Shown here: positions 35,490-44,677 of the stretch, in pieces | How the letters are laid out: every line of letters begins with the position of its first letter | How positions within the stretch are numbered: position 1 is the first letter of the stretch | Assembly: GCA_902594335.1 (NCBI GenBank) | Contig: CACJLY010000002.1 | Location: forward strand, 1 to 64,000 | Reading direction: 5' to 3' | Source of the DNA: an uncultured Pelagibacteraceae bacterium | GTDB taxonomy: Bacteria; Pseudomonadota; Alphaproteobacteria; Pelagibacterales; Pelagibacteraceae | Length of the DNA stretch: 64,000 bases | Position numbers and translations under genes: made by a program | Notes under the pieces: model-generated | Told to the model about the DNA's origin: nothing | Seen by the model: the letters and a program-made list of their open reading frames with translations, nothing else | Databases searched by the model: none

Positions 35490-36293
35490 TTAATTTTTCA
35501 ATTGAATCGTTTGTTTAATTTTAAATAATGAAAAAATAAATAATACTAGTGCAGCAGCTACGATAGAAGGACCAGATGGAGTATTAAATTCTAATGAGGA
35601 GAATAGTCCAATAAATACTGACAGTAACCCGCCAATTATTGAAAATATAACCATTTTTTGTGGGTTATCTGATAAATTTCTAGCCATAGCAGTTGGTATG
35701 ATTAACATTCCTGTAATAAGCAATAAGCCAACCATTTTAATAGATATTGCAATTATTGCTGCCATTAAAATTGTAAATATAGCTTTAGCTCTATCTGGAT
35801 TTAAACCTTCTGCCTCAGCCAATTCATAATTTACAGTTGATGCAAATAATGGTTTCCAGATTAATTTTAAAACCAATAAAATTAAAGCACCACCGATCCA
35901 GATTGTAAGCAAATCATCAGTAGTTACCGCTAAAATATCACCAAATAACAATCCCATTATATCAAATCTAATAAATGTTAAAAATCCAATAGCAACTAAT
36001 CCAACTGCAAGAGATGAATGAGCCAAAAGTCCTAATAAGGCGTCACCTGGCAAATTAGTTTTTTTTTCAAGTTTTACTAAAATGAGTGCAATTATTGATG
36101 AGGTAATAAATATTGAAACTGCAATATTGAATTCAAGTGTATAAGCAATTGTTACTCCAAGTAAAGCAGAGTGGGCTAGTGTATCTCCAAAATAAGATAA
36201 TCTTCGCCAAACAACAAAACATCCAAGTGGACCAGTAACAAACGCTATTCCAATACCAGCAACTAATGCTCTTACAAAAAAGTCATCAAACAT
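35490..36293 (-). CDS. znuB: Zinc ABC transporter permease ZnuB
   Basis: 267-aa membrane protein of the ABC-3 family with about eight helices. Family marks are FVTGPLGCFVVWRRLSYFGDTLAHSALLG at the N-terminus and KMVGLLLITGMLIIPTAMAR in the centre. It forms the zinc channel of ZnuABC, driven by ZnuC. One base separates its start from the znuC stop. Confidence 0.93.
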   Translation of the reverse strand: MFDDFFVRALVAGIGIAFVTGPLGCFVVWRRLSYFGDTLAHSALLGVTIAYTLEFNIAVSIFITSSIIALILVKLEKKTNLPGDALLGLLAHSSLAVGLVAIGFLTFIRFDIMGLLFGDILAVTTDDLLTIWIGGALILLVLKLIWKPLFASTVNYELAEAEGLNPDRAKAIFTILMAAIIAISIKMVGLLLITGMLIIPTAMARNLSDNPQKMVIFSIIGGLLSVFIGLFSSLEFNTPSGPSIVAAALVLFIFSLFKIKQTIQLKN

Positions 36294-36294
36294 A

Positions 36295-37041
36295 TTAATT
36301 TTTTTTTATTTCTCCGTCATTTGAATGTTCATGGTCATGTTTGTGCTCATAAACAGATAGTGTTTGAGAAGCCTGTTCCCCAAATAAAGCTTTATATTCA
36401 TTATTGCGCGCTACATCTTTTGGTGAACCTGAACAACAGACATGTCCATTTAAACAAACAACATGATCTGTTGCAGTCATGACAGTATGTAAATCATGAG
36501 ATATTAATAGTATTCCACAATTAAGTTTTTCGGAGATTTTTTTAATTAATTCATACAGTGCAATTTCTCCAGTAAAATCTACTCCTTGAACTGGCTCATC
36601 GAGGACTAATAATTCTGGTTTTTTTGATATTGCTCTTGCAAGTAAAACTCTTTGAAATTCGCCACCTGATAAATTACCTAAATTTTTATCTTTAAGATGT
36701 TTTACCCCAGTCAATGTTAAAGCTTCATCTAATGCATCATCTTTGAGGTTATCAGTTAAAAGCATAAAATCTTTCACTCTTAATGGAAGCGTCCAATCTA
36801 TAGATATTTTTTGCGGAACGTATCCAATATTATTTGTAAATTTTTCAACTTGTCCTTCTATATTTTTATATATTCCTAAAGCAATTTTAGCAGTTGTACT
36901 TTTTCCTGATCCATTAGGTCCAATTAAAGTTACAATTTTACCTTTTTCAACCTGTAGAGAAACACCTTTGACAAGCCATTTACCATTCTGTTCAAATCCA
37001 ACGTCTTTTAATTTTACTAATATATTTTTTTCTATGTTCAT
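36295..37041 (-). CDS. znuC: Zinc ABC transporter ATP-binding protein ZnuC
   Basis: 248-aa ABC ATPase. Walker A GPNGSGKST, Q-loop IGYVPQKISIDWTLP (manganese/zinc ABC type), signature LSGGEFQRV, Walker B LLVLDEPVQGVD and H-loop LISHD are all intact. The C-terminal tail is rich in His and Glu (YEHKHDHEHSNDGE), which may buffer zinc. Divergent from znuA across the Zur operator region. Confidence 0.93.
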   Translation of the reverse strand: MNIEKNILVKLKDVGFEQNGKWLVKGVSLQVEKGKIVTLIGPNGSGKSTTAKIALGIYKNIEGQVEKFTNNIGYVPQKISIDWTLPLRVKDFMLLTDNLKDDALDEALTLTGVKHLKDKNLGNLSGGEFQRVLLARAISKKPELLVLDEPVQGVDFTGEIALYELIKKISEKLNCGILLISHDLHTVMTATDHVVCLNGHVCCSGSPKDVARNNEYKALFGEQASQTLSVYEHKHDHEHSNDGEIKKN

Positions 37042-37061
37042 TTATATGCTTGACTTTAAAG

Positions 37062-37094
37062 TGTTATATTATTACATGATGTTATATTATAACA
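37062..37094. promoter_or_regulatory. Tandem Zur operators between znuC and znuA
   Basis: TGTTATATTATAACA (37080-37094) is a perfect 15-bp palindrome matching the core of known Zur boxes. A second copy, TGTTATATTATTACA (37062-37076), has one mismatch and lies 18 bp away. Both fall in the 73-bp divergent region, so one Zur platform should shut off znuCB-zur and znuA together. Confidence 0.85.
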
Positions 37095-37114
37095 ATTAAC
37101 AAAAATACAATATT

Positions 37115-38125
37115 ATGAAAAATCTAAAAAAATCTTCAATAATCATTATAATTCTATCATTTTTAACTTTTTTTACATCAGCAAATGCTGATATTAAAGT
37201 TGTTGCATCTATCAAACCAATTCATTCATTAGCTAGTTATTTAATGGATGGTGTAGCTAAACCGGATCTTATAGTAGATGGTTATGCATCACCACATGGT
37301 TTTGCATTAAAACCTTCACATGCAAAAATGTTACAAAATGCAGATATTGTTTTTTGGGTAGGTGAGGATGTAGAAAATTTTCTAGAAAAGCCTTTAGACT
37401 CAATTGCTAAAAAAGCAGAGAAAATTGAACTTTTGGAAATTAAAGGTTTAAATAAATTAAAATTTAGAGAGAGAAACATTTTTGATGATCACGAAGATCA
37501 CGATGATCATGGCCATAAGAAAAAAGACGATCATGACGACCACGATCACGATAGTCATGCAAAGAAAAAGGATGGACATGATGATCACGATGACCACGAT
37601 GGACACGAAGGTCATAACCACGGTGAGTTCGATCCACATATTTGGTTAGATCCAATTAATGCAAAAGTAATTTTATTTGAAATGTCTAAACACTTAATTG
37701 AAAATGATCCATCAAATGAAACTGCTTACAGAGCTAATCTTAGTAAGGCTTATAAAGAAATTGATAAGCTTACAAAAGATGTAACTGCAGAATTAAACGA
37801 AAGTACTGCTTCTGTTGTATTTCATGATGCTTACCAATATTTTGAAAAAAGATTTAATGTGAATATTCTAGGCGCCTTTACAGTAAACACAGATGTATTG
37901 CCTGGTGCAGAACAATTAGCAGAAATTAGAGAAGTAATTGAGCATGATAAAGTGGCTTGTGTATTTTCTGAGCCTCAATTTAATCCTGATATTATTAAAG
38001 CAGTTGCAAAAGATACAAATATTAAAACAGGTATTGTTGATCCATTAGGAGCAACTCTTAATCCAGGAAAAAATTTATATTTTGATCTGATTAAGAATAT
38101 GTCAAAATCATTTAAAGGTTGTTAA
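37115..38125 (+). CDS. znuA: Zinc ABC transporter substrate-binding protein ZnuA
   Basis: 336-aa periplasmic zinc-binding protein. Signal peptide about residues 1-25 (cleavage after ANA). The start VVASIKPIHSLASYLMDG is ZnuA-like; ligand histidines fall in SPHGFALKPSH, DPHIWLDP and FHDAYQYFEKRF. Between about residues 124 and 170 lies a His/Asp-rich loop (HDDHGH-type repeats) that in ZnuA collects zinc. The gene is regulated by the tandem Zur palindromes just upstream. Confidence 0.95.
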   Translation: MKNLKKSSIIIIILSFLTFFTSANADIKVVASIKPIHSLASYLMDGVAKPDLIVDGYASPHGFALKPSHAKMLQNADIVFWVGEDVENFLEKPLDSIAKKAEKIELLEIKGLNKLKFRERNIFDDHEDHDDHGHKKKDDHDDHDHDSHAKKKDGHDDHDDHDGHEGHNHGEFDPHIWLDPINAKVILFEMSKHLIENDPSNETAYRANLSKAYKEIDKLTKDVTAELNESTASVVFHDAYQYFEKRFNVNILGAFTVNTDVLPGAEQLAEIREVIEHDKVACVFSEPQFNPDIIKAVAKDTNIKTGIVDPLGATLNPGKNLYFDLIKNMSKSFKGC

Positions 38126-38139
38126 GGAAAAATTTAATA

Positions 38140-39360
38140 TTACTTAAATTCTTTATTATCTGCTTTAACACTTTCTTTAAATCTATCTAAAAAATCAGGG
38201 ATAGCACTTTTTACTCTATGCCAAGTTGGTATAAAGGGTGTATCCATTGGATTTTCAAAAAATGACTCTCCAGCTTTCATTATATTTAAAGCAAACAACT
38301 CAACCGTTTTTTCCTCATTGTGAGAGTCAAACTTAAGACCATTCATTTGAGCATCACTTCTATATATATCAATTAAATCTAAAGCGGATCTATAATACGT
38401 TGCTTTAATTGATCTAAAAGTTTCTTTGCTAAAAGAATAACCTTGTGTTGCTAGTTTTCTTACTAATGTTTTAATTATATCAATAGACATTTTAGATAAG
38501 CCTTTAGAACTATCCTTGATAGATAATATCTGATGTTTATGATCATAATTATCAGCTAATTCTACTTGGCATATGTTGTTAGATGAATAATTTCTCTGCA
38601 TTTCAGATAAAATAGCAATTTCAATTCCCCAATCTGATGAAATTCTAAGTTCTGGTAGAATATTCCTTCTAAATGAAAATTCTCCAGCTAATGGGTATTT
38701 AAATGACTTCATGAAATCTATGTAATCACTTTTACCTATTGTTTTTTCCATTGCTGTAAGTAGAGGGTTAACAAGTAATCTAGCTACTCTTCCATGCATT
38801 TTATTATCAGCAATTCTTGGATAATAACCTTTGCAAAATTCATAATTGAATAATGGGTTTTCTACAGGATAAAAAAGTTTTGCTAACAACCTTCTATCAT
38901 AAGTTTTTATATCACAATCATGTAAAGCAACAGATCTAGCTTCATCTCTAGCTATTGCCATGCCAATGCAATACCAAACATTTCTTCCTTTACCCATTTG
39001 TTTTGGTGCAAGATCTATACCTTTTAATTCCTTATCTAATTTTTTTAATTTTGGACCATCATTCCATAAAACAGAAAAAGGTGTTTTTAGCTTTTTAAAA
39101 AATTTCCAAGCTTTCTTTGCTTGAGATTTATTAGCTTGATCTAAGCCAATTATTACATGATTAAGATATTTAGTTTTGCTTATTTCATTCACAATGTTTG
39201 GTAATGCGTCTCCTTCAAGTTCTGAATAAAGACAAGGTAAAATTAATTCTAATTTTCTCTCTTTAGAAAATTTTAATAAGTCTTTTTCAATTTGTTCAGT
39301 ACTTCGTATCGAAAAATCATGAAGGTTTGCTACTATTCCGTTTTGAGAAAAATCGCCCAT
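38140..39360 (-). CDS. gpgS: Glucosyl-3-phosphoglycerate synthase-like glycosyltransferase
   Basis: 406-aa GT-A fold enzyme resembling GpgS, which moves glucose from NDP-glucose to 3-phosphoglycerate. LILPCLYSELEGDAL and IIGLDQA form the nucleotide-binding start, ALHDCDIKTYDRR carries the metal-binding D-x-D-like motif, and FPLAGEFSFRR-type residues (YPLAGEFSFRR) with SDWGIEIAIL form the acceptor side. Immediately upstream lies a GpgP-like phosphatase, so the pair should make glucosylglycerate, a compatible solute favoured under nitrogen limitation. Mannosyl-3-phosphoglycerate synthase is the main alternative. Confidence 0.85.
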   Translation of the reverse strand: MGDFSQNGIVANLHDFSIRSTEQIEKDLLKFSKERKLELILPCLYSELEGDALPNIVNEISKTKYLNHVIIGLDQANKSQAKKAWKFFKKLKTPFSVLWNDGPKLKKLDKELKGIDLAPKQMGKGRNVWYCIGMAIARDEARSVALHDCDIKTYDRRLLAKLFYPVENPLFNYEFCKGYYPRIADNKMHGRVARLLVNPLLTAMEKTIGKSDYIDFMKSFKYPLAGEFSFRRNILPELRISSDWGIEIAILSEMQRNYSSNNICQVELADNYDHKHQILSIKDSSKGLSKMSIDIIKTLVRKLATQGYSFSKETFRSIKATYYRSALDLIDIYRSDAQMNGLKFDSHNEEKTVELFALNIMKAGESFFENPMDTPFIPTWHRVKSAIPDFLDRFKESVKADNKEFK

Positions 39361-39374
39361 ATTTATAAATTAAT

Positions 39375-40166
39375 TTATTTATTTATTTTATCCATTGCCT
39401 TTTTGACCACCTCAATCCATCCTTCTGGAGCCTTTTTATTAGTATAAATTTTATTTTTGTTATTAATTTTGATGGATCTATTCGAAATAATACAGGGATA
39501 TTTTACAACTTTTAACATACTTAAATCATTCTGATTGTCACCAACAGCAATGGTTGTAATCTTATTTTTATTAACTGATTTAATAAAATTTAATGTTTTT
39601 TTAATTGCTATTCCTTTAGTTACATTATCTCCTAAATTCATTACTCTGCCACCTTGTTGAATTCTTAAACCTGCCTTGTGAGCCCTTTTAAATAATAATT
39701 TTTTTAGTTTATTGTCCCCTTTAAAAATAAAAGGATAAGTACATTTTCTTTTTGAGCTAGCTATTAAGTCTTTTCCTTTTAGACCTAAAATATTAGATTT
39801 TTTTTTATTGTTCATTTTATATAAAAAATCACATTTTATTAAAATCTCTTTACTTATATTTTTAAAAAAAATTTTCAAAATTGTATTTTTATCACGAGCT
39901 ATTGTTATCTTTTTAGGAAGCTTTCTTTCGATCGTATTTAGATTATGAATTTCAGAACCATTTTCGCTTATGAAAGGAAGTTTAATTTTTAACTTCTTAA
40001 TAAAATTTTTTATCTCTAACTCTGTTTTACTTGAATTAGGAATTATAAAATTATTATCTTTAATAATTTTTTTAATTAGTGATTTAGCTTTTTCGAATTT
40101 AAAATTTTGTGTGTTTAATAAAGATCCATCTAGATCAGTAAAAATTATTATGTTATTTTTCATCAA
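39375..40166 (-). CDS. gpgP: HAD phosphatase, glucosyl/mannosyl-3-phosphoglycerate phosphatase-like
   Basis: 263-aa HAD protein of the Cof/MPGP type. Nucleophile motif FTDLDGSLL (Asp10/Asp12), motif II SNSSKTE-like NSSKTE, a C2 cap, and motif IV VGDNQNDLSML. SENGSEIHN is typical of the MPGP group. It removes phosphate from glucosyl-3-phosphoglycerate to give glucosylglycerate. Located 14 bp before gpgS on the same strand, forming a two-gene pathway. Confidence 0.82.
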   Translation of the reverse strand: MMKNNIIIFTDLDGSLLNTQNFKFEKAKSLIKKIIKDNNFIIPNSSKTELEIKNFIKKLKIKLPFISENGSEIHNLNTIERKLPKKITIARDKNTILKIFFKNISKEILIKCDFLYKMNNKKKSNILGLKGKDLIASSKRKCTYPFIFKGDNKLKKLLFKRAHKAGLRIQQGGRVMNLGDNVTKGIAIKKTLNFIKSVNKNKITTIAVGDNQNDLSMLKVVKYPCIISNRSIKINNKNKIYTNKKAPEGWIEVVKKAMDKINK

Positions 40167-40207
40167 ATGAATTTAGGCTGATTAATTTTTAAATAAAATG
40201 AATATTA

Positions 40208-41653
40208 TTATGTTTCAACAATAAGTGTATCCTTAGAACCACCACCTTGAGAGCTATTTACAATTGTACTGCCTTTTCTTAAAGCTACTCTAGTTAGTCC
40301 ACCAGTGCTTACGTATGTAGTTTTTCCACTTAAAACGAAAGGTCTTAAATCTAAATGTCTAGGTTCTATATCATCTTCAGTGATTGTTGGAGCTGTTGAA
40401 AGAGTTTCTAATGGTTGAGCAATATATTCTCTTGGATTTTTCTTTATTTTAGCAATTACTTCCTCACGTTCTTTTTTTGGAGCTTTTGGACCAATCATGA
40501 TCCCATAACCCCCAGATGCATTTGCAGGCTTTACAACTAATTTACCGATATTTTCGATTACATAATCTCTTTCAGATTTGTTGTGACATAAATAAGTTTC
40601 TACTTGATTCAAAATAGGCTGTTCTCCAAGATAATAAACTATCATTTTATTAACGTAAGAATATACAACTTTGTCATCAGCCACACCTGTTCCAATTGCA
40701 TTAATAATACCGACATTTCCTTTTCTCCAGCTTTTAAAAAGTCCAGGAACACCAATTAAAGATCCTTTAAAAAAAACTTTTGGATCTAAAAAATTGTCAT
40801 CTAATCGCCTATAAATACAATCAACCTTGAGGGGCCCCTTGACTGTCTTCATATAGACAATATCATTTTCAACAAACAAATCTTTTCCCTCAACTAAAGC
40901 TATACCCATTTGCTCTGCTAAAAATGAATGTTCAAAGTAAGCTGAATTATAAATACCAGGTGTTAATACAACCATATGAGGATTTGAGGTTTTTTTAGGG
41001 ATACATTCAACCATGCAATTAAATAATTTGTTTGTATATTGGTGAATAGAAGCAACTTTATATCGTGTAAATAATTCTGGAAAAACGTCTCTCATTACCA
41101 TTCTATTCTCAAGCATGTAAGAAACACCTGATGGAACTCTTAAATTATCCTCTAAAACTAAATAATCACCATTGGTATTTCTTATTAAATCAACTCCTGA
41201 AATATTTGACCAGGCTTTATGTTTGGGTGAAAATCCATCACATTCTTTTACATAGAATGGAGATTTAAAAATTATTTCTTTTGGTACTACATTATCTTTA
41301 AAAATTTTCTTTTGATTATAAACATCATCAATAAATAGGTTTAAGGCCTTCACTCTTTGCTGCAAGCCTTTTGAAACTTTGTTCCATTGTTTTTTTGGTA
41401 TTATTCTAGGAATTATATCCAATGGCCATTTTTTTTCTTCTGCACGATTGTTAGCAGCATAAACTCTAAAATTAATTCCTCTTGCGCTAATTGTACTTTG
41501 GCAATTCTTTTCTATTTCCTGAAGTTTTTTCTTACCATATCTTTCTAGGATACCTGAAATTATAGTTGCATGTTTTCTTAGTTTATTATCTTTTGTGAAA
41601 TAACCATCATAAGCATTTTTAGCATTATAGTTTTTCCATAGTTTAGAGACCAT
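40208..41653 (-). CDS. Circularly permuted ATP-grasp type 2 protein
   Basis: 481-aa member of the COG2308 family (circularly permuted ATP-grasp). Conserved blocks are DFSPKHK-like CDGFSPKHKAWSNISGVD, DNLRVPSGVSYMLENR, YRRLDDNFLDP, NAIGTGVADDK and VVKPANASGGYGIMIGP, the last being the ATP-grasp nucleotide loop. The C-terminal GGLTRVALRKGSTIVNSSQGGGSKDT is diagnostic. These proteins probably form peptide-like bonds. In many bacteria they cluster with an alpha-E protein, a transglutaminase-like protein and Anbu. Here only Anbu is nearby, divergent across 112 bp. Confidence 0.88.
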   Translation of the reverse strand: MVSKLWKNYNAKNAYDGYFTKDNKLRKHATIISGILERYGKKKLQEIEKNCQSTISARGINFRVYAANNRAEEKKWPLDIIPRIIPKKQWNKVSKGLQQRVKALNLFIDDVYNQKKIFKDNVVPKEIIFKSPFYVKECDGFSPKHKAWSNISGVDLIRNTNGDYLVLEDNLRVPSGVSYMLENRMVMRDVFPELFTRYKVASIHQYTNKLFNCMVECIPKKTSNPHMVVLTPGIYNSAYFEHSFLAEQMGIALVEGKDLFVENDIVYMKTVKGPLKVDCIYRRLDDNFLDPKVFFKGSLIGVPGLFKSWRKGNVGIINAIGTGVADDKVVYSYVNKMIVYYLGEQPILNQVETYLCHNKSERDYVIENIGKLVVKPANASGGYGIMIGPKAPKKEREEVIAKIKKNPREYIAQPLETLSTAPTITEDDIEPRHLDLRPFVLSGKTTYVSTGGLTRVALRKGSTIVNSSQGGGSKDTLIVET

Positions 41654-41765
41654 AAAGAGATAATGTTTAATAATTGAATAGAATAAGCAAATGCATAATA
41701 GATATAGCAGTTATGCTTTTAATAGATTATTAATTAATGTTATAATTCAATAGTAAATTATTCAA

Positions 41766-42500
41766 ATGACTTATTGTATTGGCATTAAAGCACATGACGG
41801 ATTGGTTTTTGCGTCAGACTCAAGAACGAATGCTGGTTTAGATAACGTAAATATTTATTCAAAAATGTTCACGTATGATGTAGGGGATAGAACAATTATT
41901 ATTGTTACTTCAGGTAATTTAGGAACTTCTCAAGCAGTTTATAAATCAATTCAAAATGATTTGAAGAATTCTTCTGGAATAATGAATTTAAATACTTGTG
42001 AAAATTTTGATCAGATTGCTTCATATATTGGCTCATTAAATATTGAACATTCAGCACCTAAAGGTATAAACACCGACACAGTATTACTGGGTTCTACTTT
42101 TGTTATTGGTGGTCAGATTAAGGGGCAACCAATGGAATTATATTTAGTTTACCCTCAAGGAAATTATATAAAGCCCGCCGATAGCAAACCATATTTAGTT
42201 ATAGGCGAAGTTAAATATGGAAAGCCAATTTTAGATAGGGTTATTAAACCCGAAGTCACTGTTGGTGATGCATCAAGATGTGCTTTAATATCAATGGACT
42301 CAACATTAAAAAGTGACTTAACAGTTGGTCCACCAATTGATTTTACGGTTTATAGAAAAGACCAATATAGGATTGCATCACAAAAGTGCTTAAATCTTAC
42401 TGACGATGAATATTCAAAAGTGTGTAATCAATGGTCAAATGGTATTTTTAAAATCTTTGACTCGTTTCCACGTTTTGAGTGGGAAGATAAAAATAAATAA
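41766..42500 (+). CDS. Anbu-type proteasome-like protease
   Basis: 244-aa Ntn-hydrolase of the proteasome superfamily (Anbu/BPH, COG3484). MTYCIGIKAHDGLVFASDSRTNAG exposes Thr2 as the N-terminal nucleophile after Met removal; conserved Asp (SDSRTNAG) and Lys (SKMF) follow in the active-site order. Anbu assembles into open helical rings. A TATAAT at 41741-41746 may be its -10 element, leaving a leader of roughly 14 bases. Divergent from the ATP-grasp gene; natural substrate unknown. Confidence 0.9.
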   Translation: MTYCIGIKAHDGLVFASDSRTNAGLDNVNIYSKMFTYDVGDRTIIIVTSGNLGTSQAVYKSIQNDLKNSSGIMNLNTCENFDQIASYIGSLNIEHSAPKGINTDTVLLGSTFVIGGQIKGQPMELYLVYPQGNYIKPADSKPYLVIGEVKYGKPILDRVIKPEVTVGDASRCALISMDSTLKSDLTVGPPIDFTVYRKDQYRIASQKCLNLTDDEYSKVCNQWSNGIFKIFDSFPRFEWEDKNK

Positions 42501-42543
42501 ATATTCTATTTGAAATAAATCTTAAATAATATCTAATAGATGT

Positions 42544-43542
42544 GTGAGCAATATATCTTTAGAGTTAGATGAAATTTATAATCTAGCAAAAAATACTTTT
42601 TTAAATAGTGGTTGTGATGATGAAACTGCAACTATAATGGCTGACCTAGTTACTAAAGCTGAGAAAGATGGATCTTTATCGCATGGTTTATTCAGAGTCC
42701 CAGCTTACGTAGCAGGATTAAAAAGTGGAAAAATTAATGGTAAAGGCAAGCCAGATATAAAAAAAATATCAGCATCAGTTATTAAAGCAAACGGAAATAA
42801 TTGCTTAGCTCCTGTGGTTTTAAAAAAAAGTATTCCAGAACTAATCAAACTTGCTAAAGAAAGTGGTGTTGCGATTTTAGCAATAACAAATTCGCATCAT
42901 ATGGCAGCTATGTGGCCTGAAACTGAAATGATCGCAGAACAGGGTTTGGTCGCTTTTGCATGCACATCTTATAAACCTGCTGTAGCGCCTGCTGGAGCAA
43001 TTAAGCCTTTGTTTGGAACAAATCCAATATCATTTGCTTGGCCAAGAAAAAATAAACCTCCAGTCGTTTATGATATGGCAACAGCATCAATGGCTATGGG
43101 TGAAGTTCAAGTTGCTAAAAGAGAAGGTCATAAAGTTCCATTAGGAACAGGACTAACAAAAGAGGGAAAAGATACAACTGATCCTGCTGAGATTGCAGAT
43201 GGGGGTGTTTTATTGCCTTTCGGTGGCTATAAAGGCTCAGGGATTGCGATGATGGTCGAATTGCTTGCAGGTGCCCTAGTAGGAGATAATTTCAGTTATG
43301 AGACAGCTGAGAAGGATAATAATGATGGAGGTCCTCCAAGTGGTGGAGAGTTCATTTTAGCCATATCCCCAGATAAATTATCAAAAAATAATTGGGACGA
43401 ACATTCATCAAAATTTTTTGAAAAAATGAAAACAATGGGTGATGTCAGACTTCCAGGTGAAAGAAGACATAAAAATAGATTAGATAAAGGACCTAGACAC
43501 ATTAATGAGGATCTAGTTAATAAAATTAGATCTTTAAGCTAA
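42544..43542 (+). CDS. Ldh2/malate-lactate dehydrogenase family oxidoreductase
   Basis: 332-aa NAD(P)-dependent enzyme of the YlbC/YiaK/Ldh2 fold, which reduces 2-oxo acids or cyclic imino acids. Start is GTG 42544. HGLFRVPAYVAGLKSG, ITNSHHMAAMWPETE (catalytic His), FGTNPISFAWPRK and LPFGGYKGSGIAMMVELLAG are the family blocks. Members include malate, lactate, ureidoglycolate and delta-1-piperideine-2-carboxylate reductases; the substrate here is not decidable. Confidence 0.88.
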   Translation: MSNISLELDEIYNLAKNTFLNSGCDDETATIMADLVTKAEKDGSLSHGLFRVPAYVAGLKSGKINGKGKPDIKKISASVIKANGNNCLAPVVLKKSIPELIKLAKESGVAILAITNSHHMAAMWPETEMIAEQGLVAFACTSYKPAVAPAGAIKPLFGTNPISFAWPRKNKPPVVYDMATASMAMGEVQVAKREGHKVPLGTGLTKEGKDTTDPAEIADGGVLLPFGGYKGSGIAMMVELLAGALVGDNFSYETAEKDNNDGGPPSGGEFILAISPDKLSKNNWDEHSSKFFEKMKTMGDVRLPGERRHKNRLDKGPRHINEDLVNKIRSLS

Positions 43543-44310
43543 TTCTAATTCAATCGGTGTATGATCAGATGGTTTTTCTCTACCTCTTGGATATTTATTA
43601 ACTTTCACATCCTTAATATTATTCAGTAAACTATTAGTCACTAAAAAGTGATCAATCCTCATACCATTATTTTTTTGCCAAGCGCCACTTGTATAATCCC
43701 AAAAAGTATATTCCTCTTTATCTGGATAAATATATCTAAATGCATCGTGAAATCCTAAATTAAACATTTCTCTTAATTTTTTCCTAATCTCAATTCTAAA
43801 AAGAGCATCATTTTCATATCCTTTGGGGTCGTGAACATCTTCAGCAGAGGGTATTATGTTAAAGTCACCTGCAATAATTATATTATCGTAACTTTTTAAA
43901 AGAATTTTAAGCTTTTTAATTAAACTACTTAGCCAATATAATTTGTAATCATATTTTTCAGTATCTACTGGGTTACCATTTGGCGTATAGATATTTACAA
44001 TTTTTATAATTTTAGATTTATATTTTGTATCTGCTGTAATTATTCGCGATTGTTTGTTTTTGTCTTTAAATATATCTTTTTCAATTTTATCTAATTTTTT
44101 TTTGGAAAGTATTGCAACGCCGTTATAACTTTTTTGTCCAAAAACATAACTTTCATATTTTAATTTTTTAATATCATCAAATGGATAAGTTTCTTCTTGA
44201 GTTTTTATTTCTTGAGTTAATACAATATCAGGATTGAACTTTTTTAAATATTCCTGAACATTTAATATTCTTGCTCTAATAGAATTTACATTCCATGAGC
44301 TAATGATCAT
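43534..44310 (-). CDS. xthA: Exodeoxyribonuclease III
   Basis: Endonuclease/exonuclease/phosphatase-fold AP endonuclease, 258 aa. Start Met at 44310 (MIISSWNVNSIRAR) overlaps the preceding stop as TAATG and fits the family N-terminus; a Met ten codons upstream would lie inside the previous gene. Catalytic motifs are WNVNSIRA, LTQEIKT, GDFNIIP, and SDHTPIELEL at the C-terminus. It repairs abasic sites and 3' blocks. Overlaps the Ldh2 gene end by 9 bp. Confidence 0.93.
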   Translation of the reverse strand: MIISSWNVNSIRARILNVQEYLKKFNPDIVLTQEIKTQEETYPFDDIKKLKYESYVFGQKSYNGVAILSKKKLDKIEKDIFKDKNKQSRIITADTKYKSKIIKIVNIYTPNGNPVDTEKYDYKLYWLSSLIKKLKILLKSYDNIIIAGDFNIIPSAEDVHDPKGYENDALFRIEIRKKLREMFNLGFHDAFRYIYPDKEEYTFWDYTSGAWQKNNGMRIDHFLVTNSLLNNIKDVKVNKYPRGREKPSDHTPIELELA

Positions 44311-44627
44311 TAAAGAGAAAATGAAACACCACAACCGCAAGATGATTTACTTTGTGGGTTATTAATTTTAAATTGGTCTCCAATTAATTCTTTTACAAAA
44401 TCAACTTCTGATCCTTTCAAAAGGTCAGCTGAAGTTTTATCTATTAAAATATTATCTTGTCTCAAATCGTCGTCTTGAGGAGTTTTATCAAATGAGAAAT
44501 CATACTGAAACCCTGAGCACCCACCACCTTTGATAGCGATTCTAAAAAAGGAACCTTCATCCTTAGATGATAGAAGGTTATTGATTTGTTTTAACGCATT
44601 ATCTGTAAATTTAATTTCTTTAATCAT
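44310..44627 (-). CDS. erpA: Iron-sulfur cluster assembly protein, ErpA/IscA family
   Basis: 105-aa A-type carrier. The three cluster-binding cysteines are in GGGCSGFQY and the C-terminal SSCGCGVSF. It passes 2Fe-2S or 4Fe-4S clusters to apo-enzymes. IscA and ErpA are hard to tell apart by sequence alone; the isolated position, away from isc/suf genes, favours ErpA. TAATG coupling to xthA. Confidence 0.9.
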   Translation of the reverse strand: MIKEIKFTDNALKQINNLLSSKDEGSFFRIAIKGGGCSGFQYDFSFDKTPQDDDLRQDNILIDKTSADLLKGSEVDFVKELIGDQFKINNPQSKSSCGCGVSFSL

Positions 44628-44677
44628 TATTTATCACTGTTATTACTAATATAATTAATATTTACCAATTTTAAAGA

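Noticed and set aside
37457-37655. Minus-strand open frames over znuA
   Set aside because: They are mirror images of the His/Asp-rich repeat codons (GAT/CAC) in znuA and have no start signals of their own.
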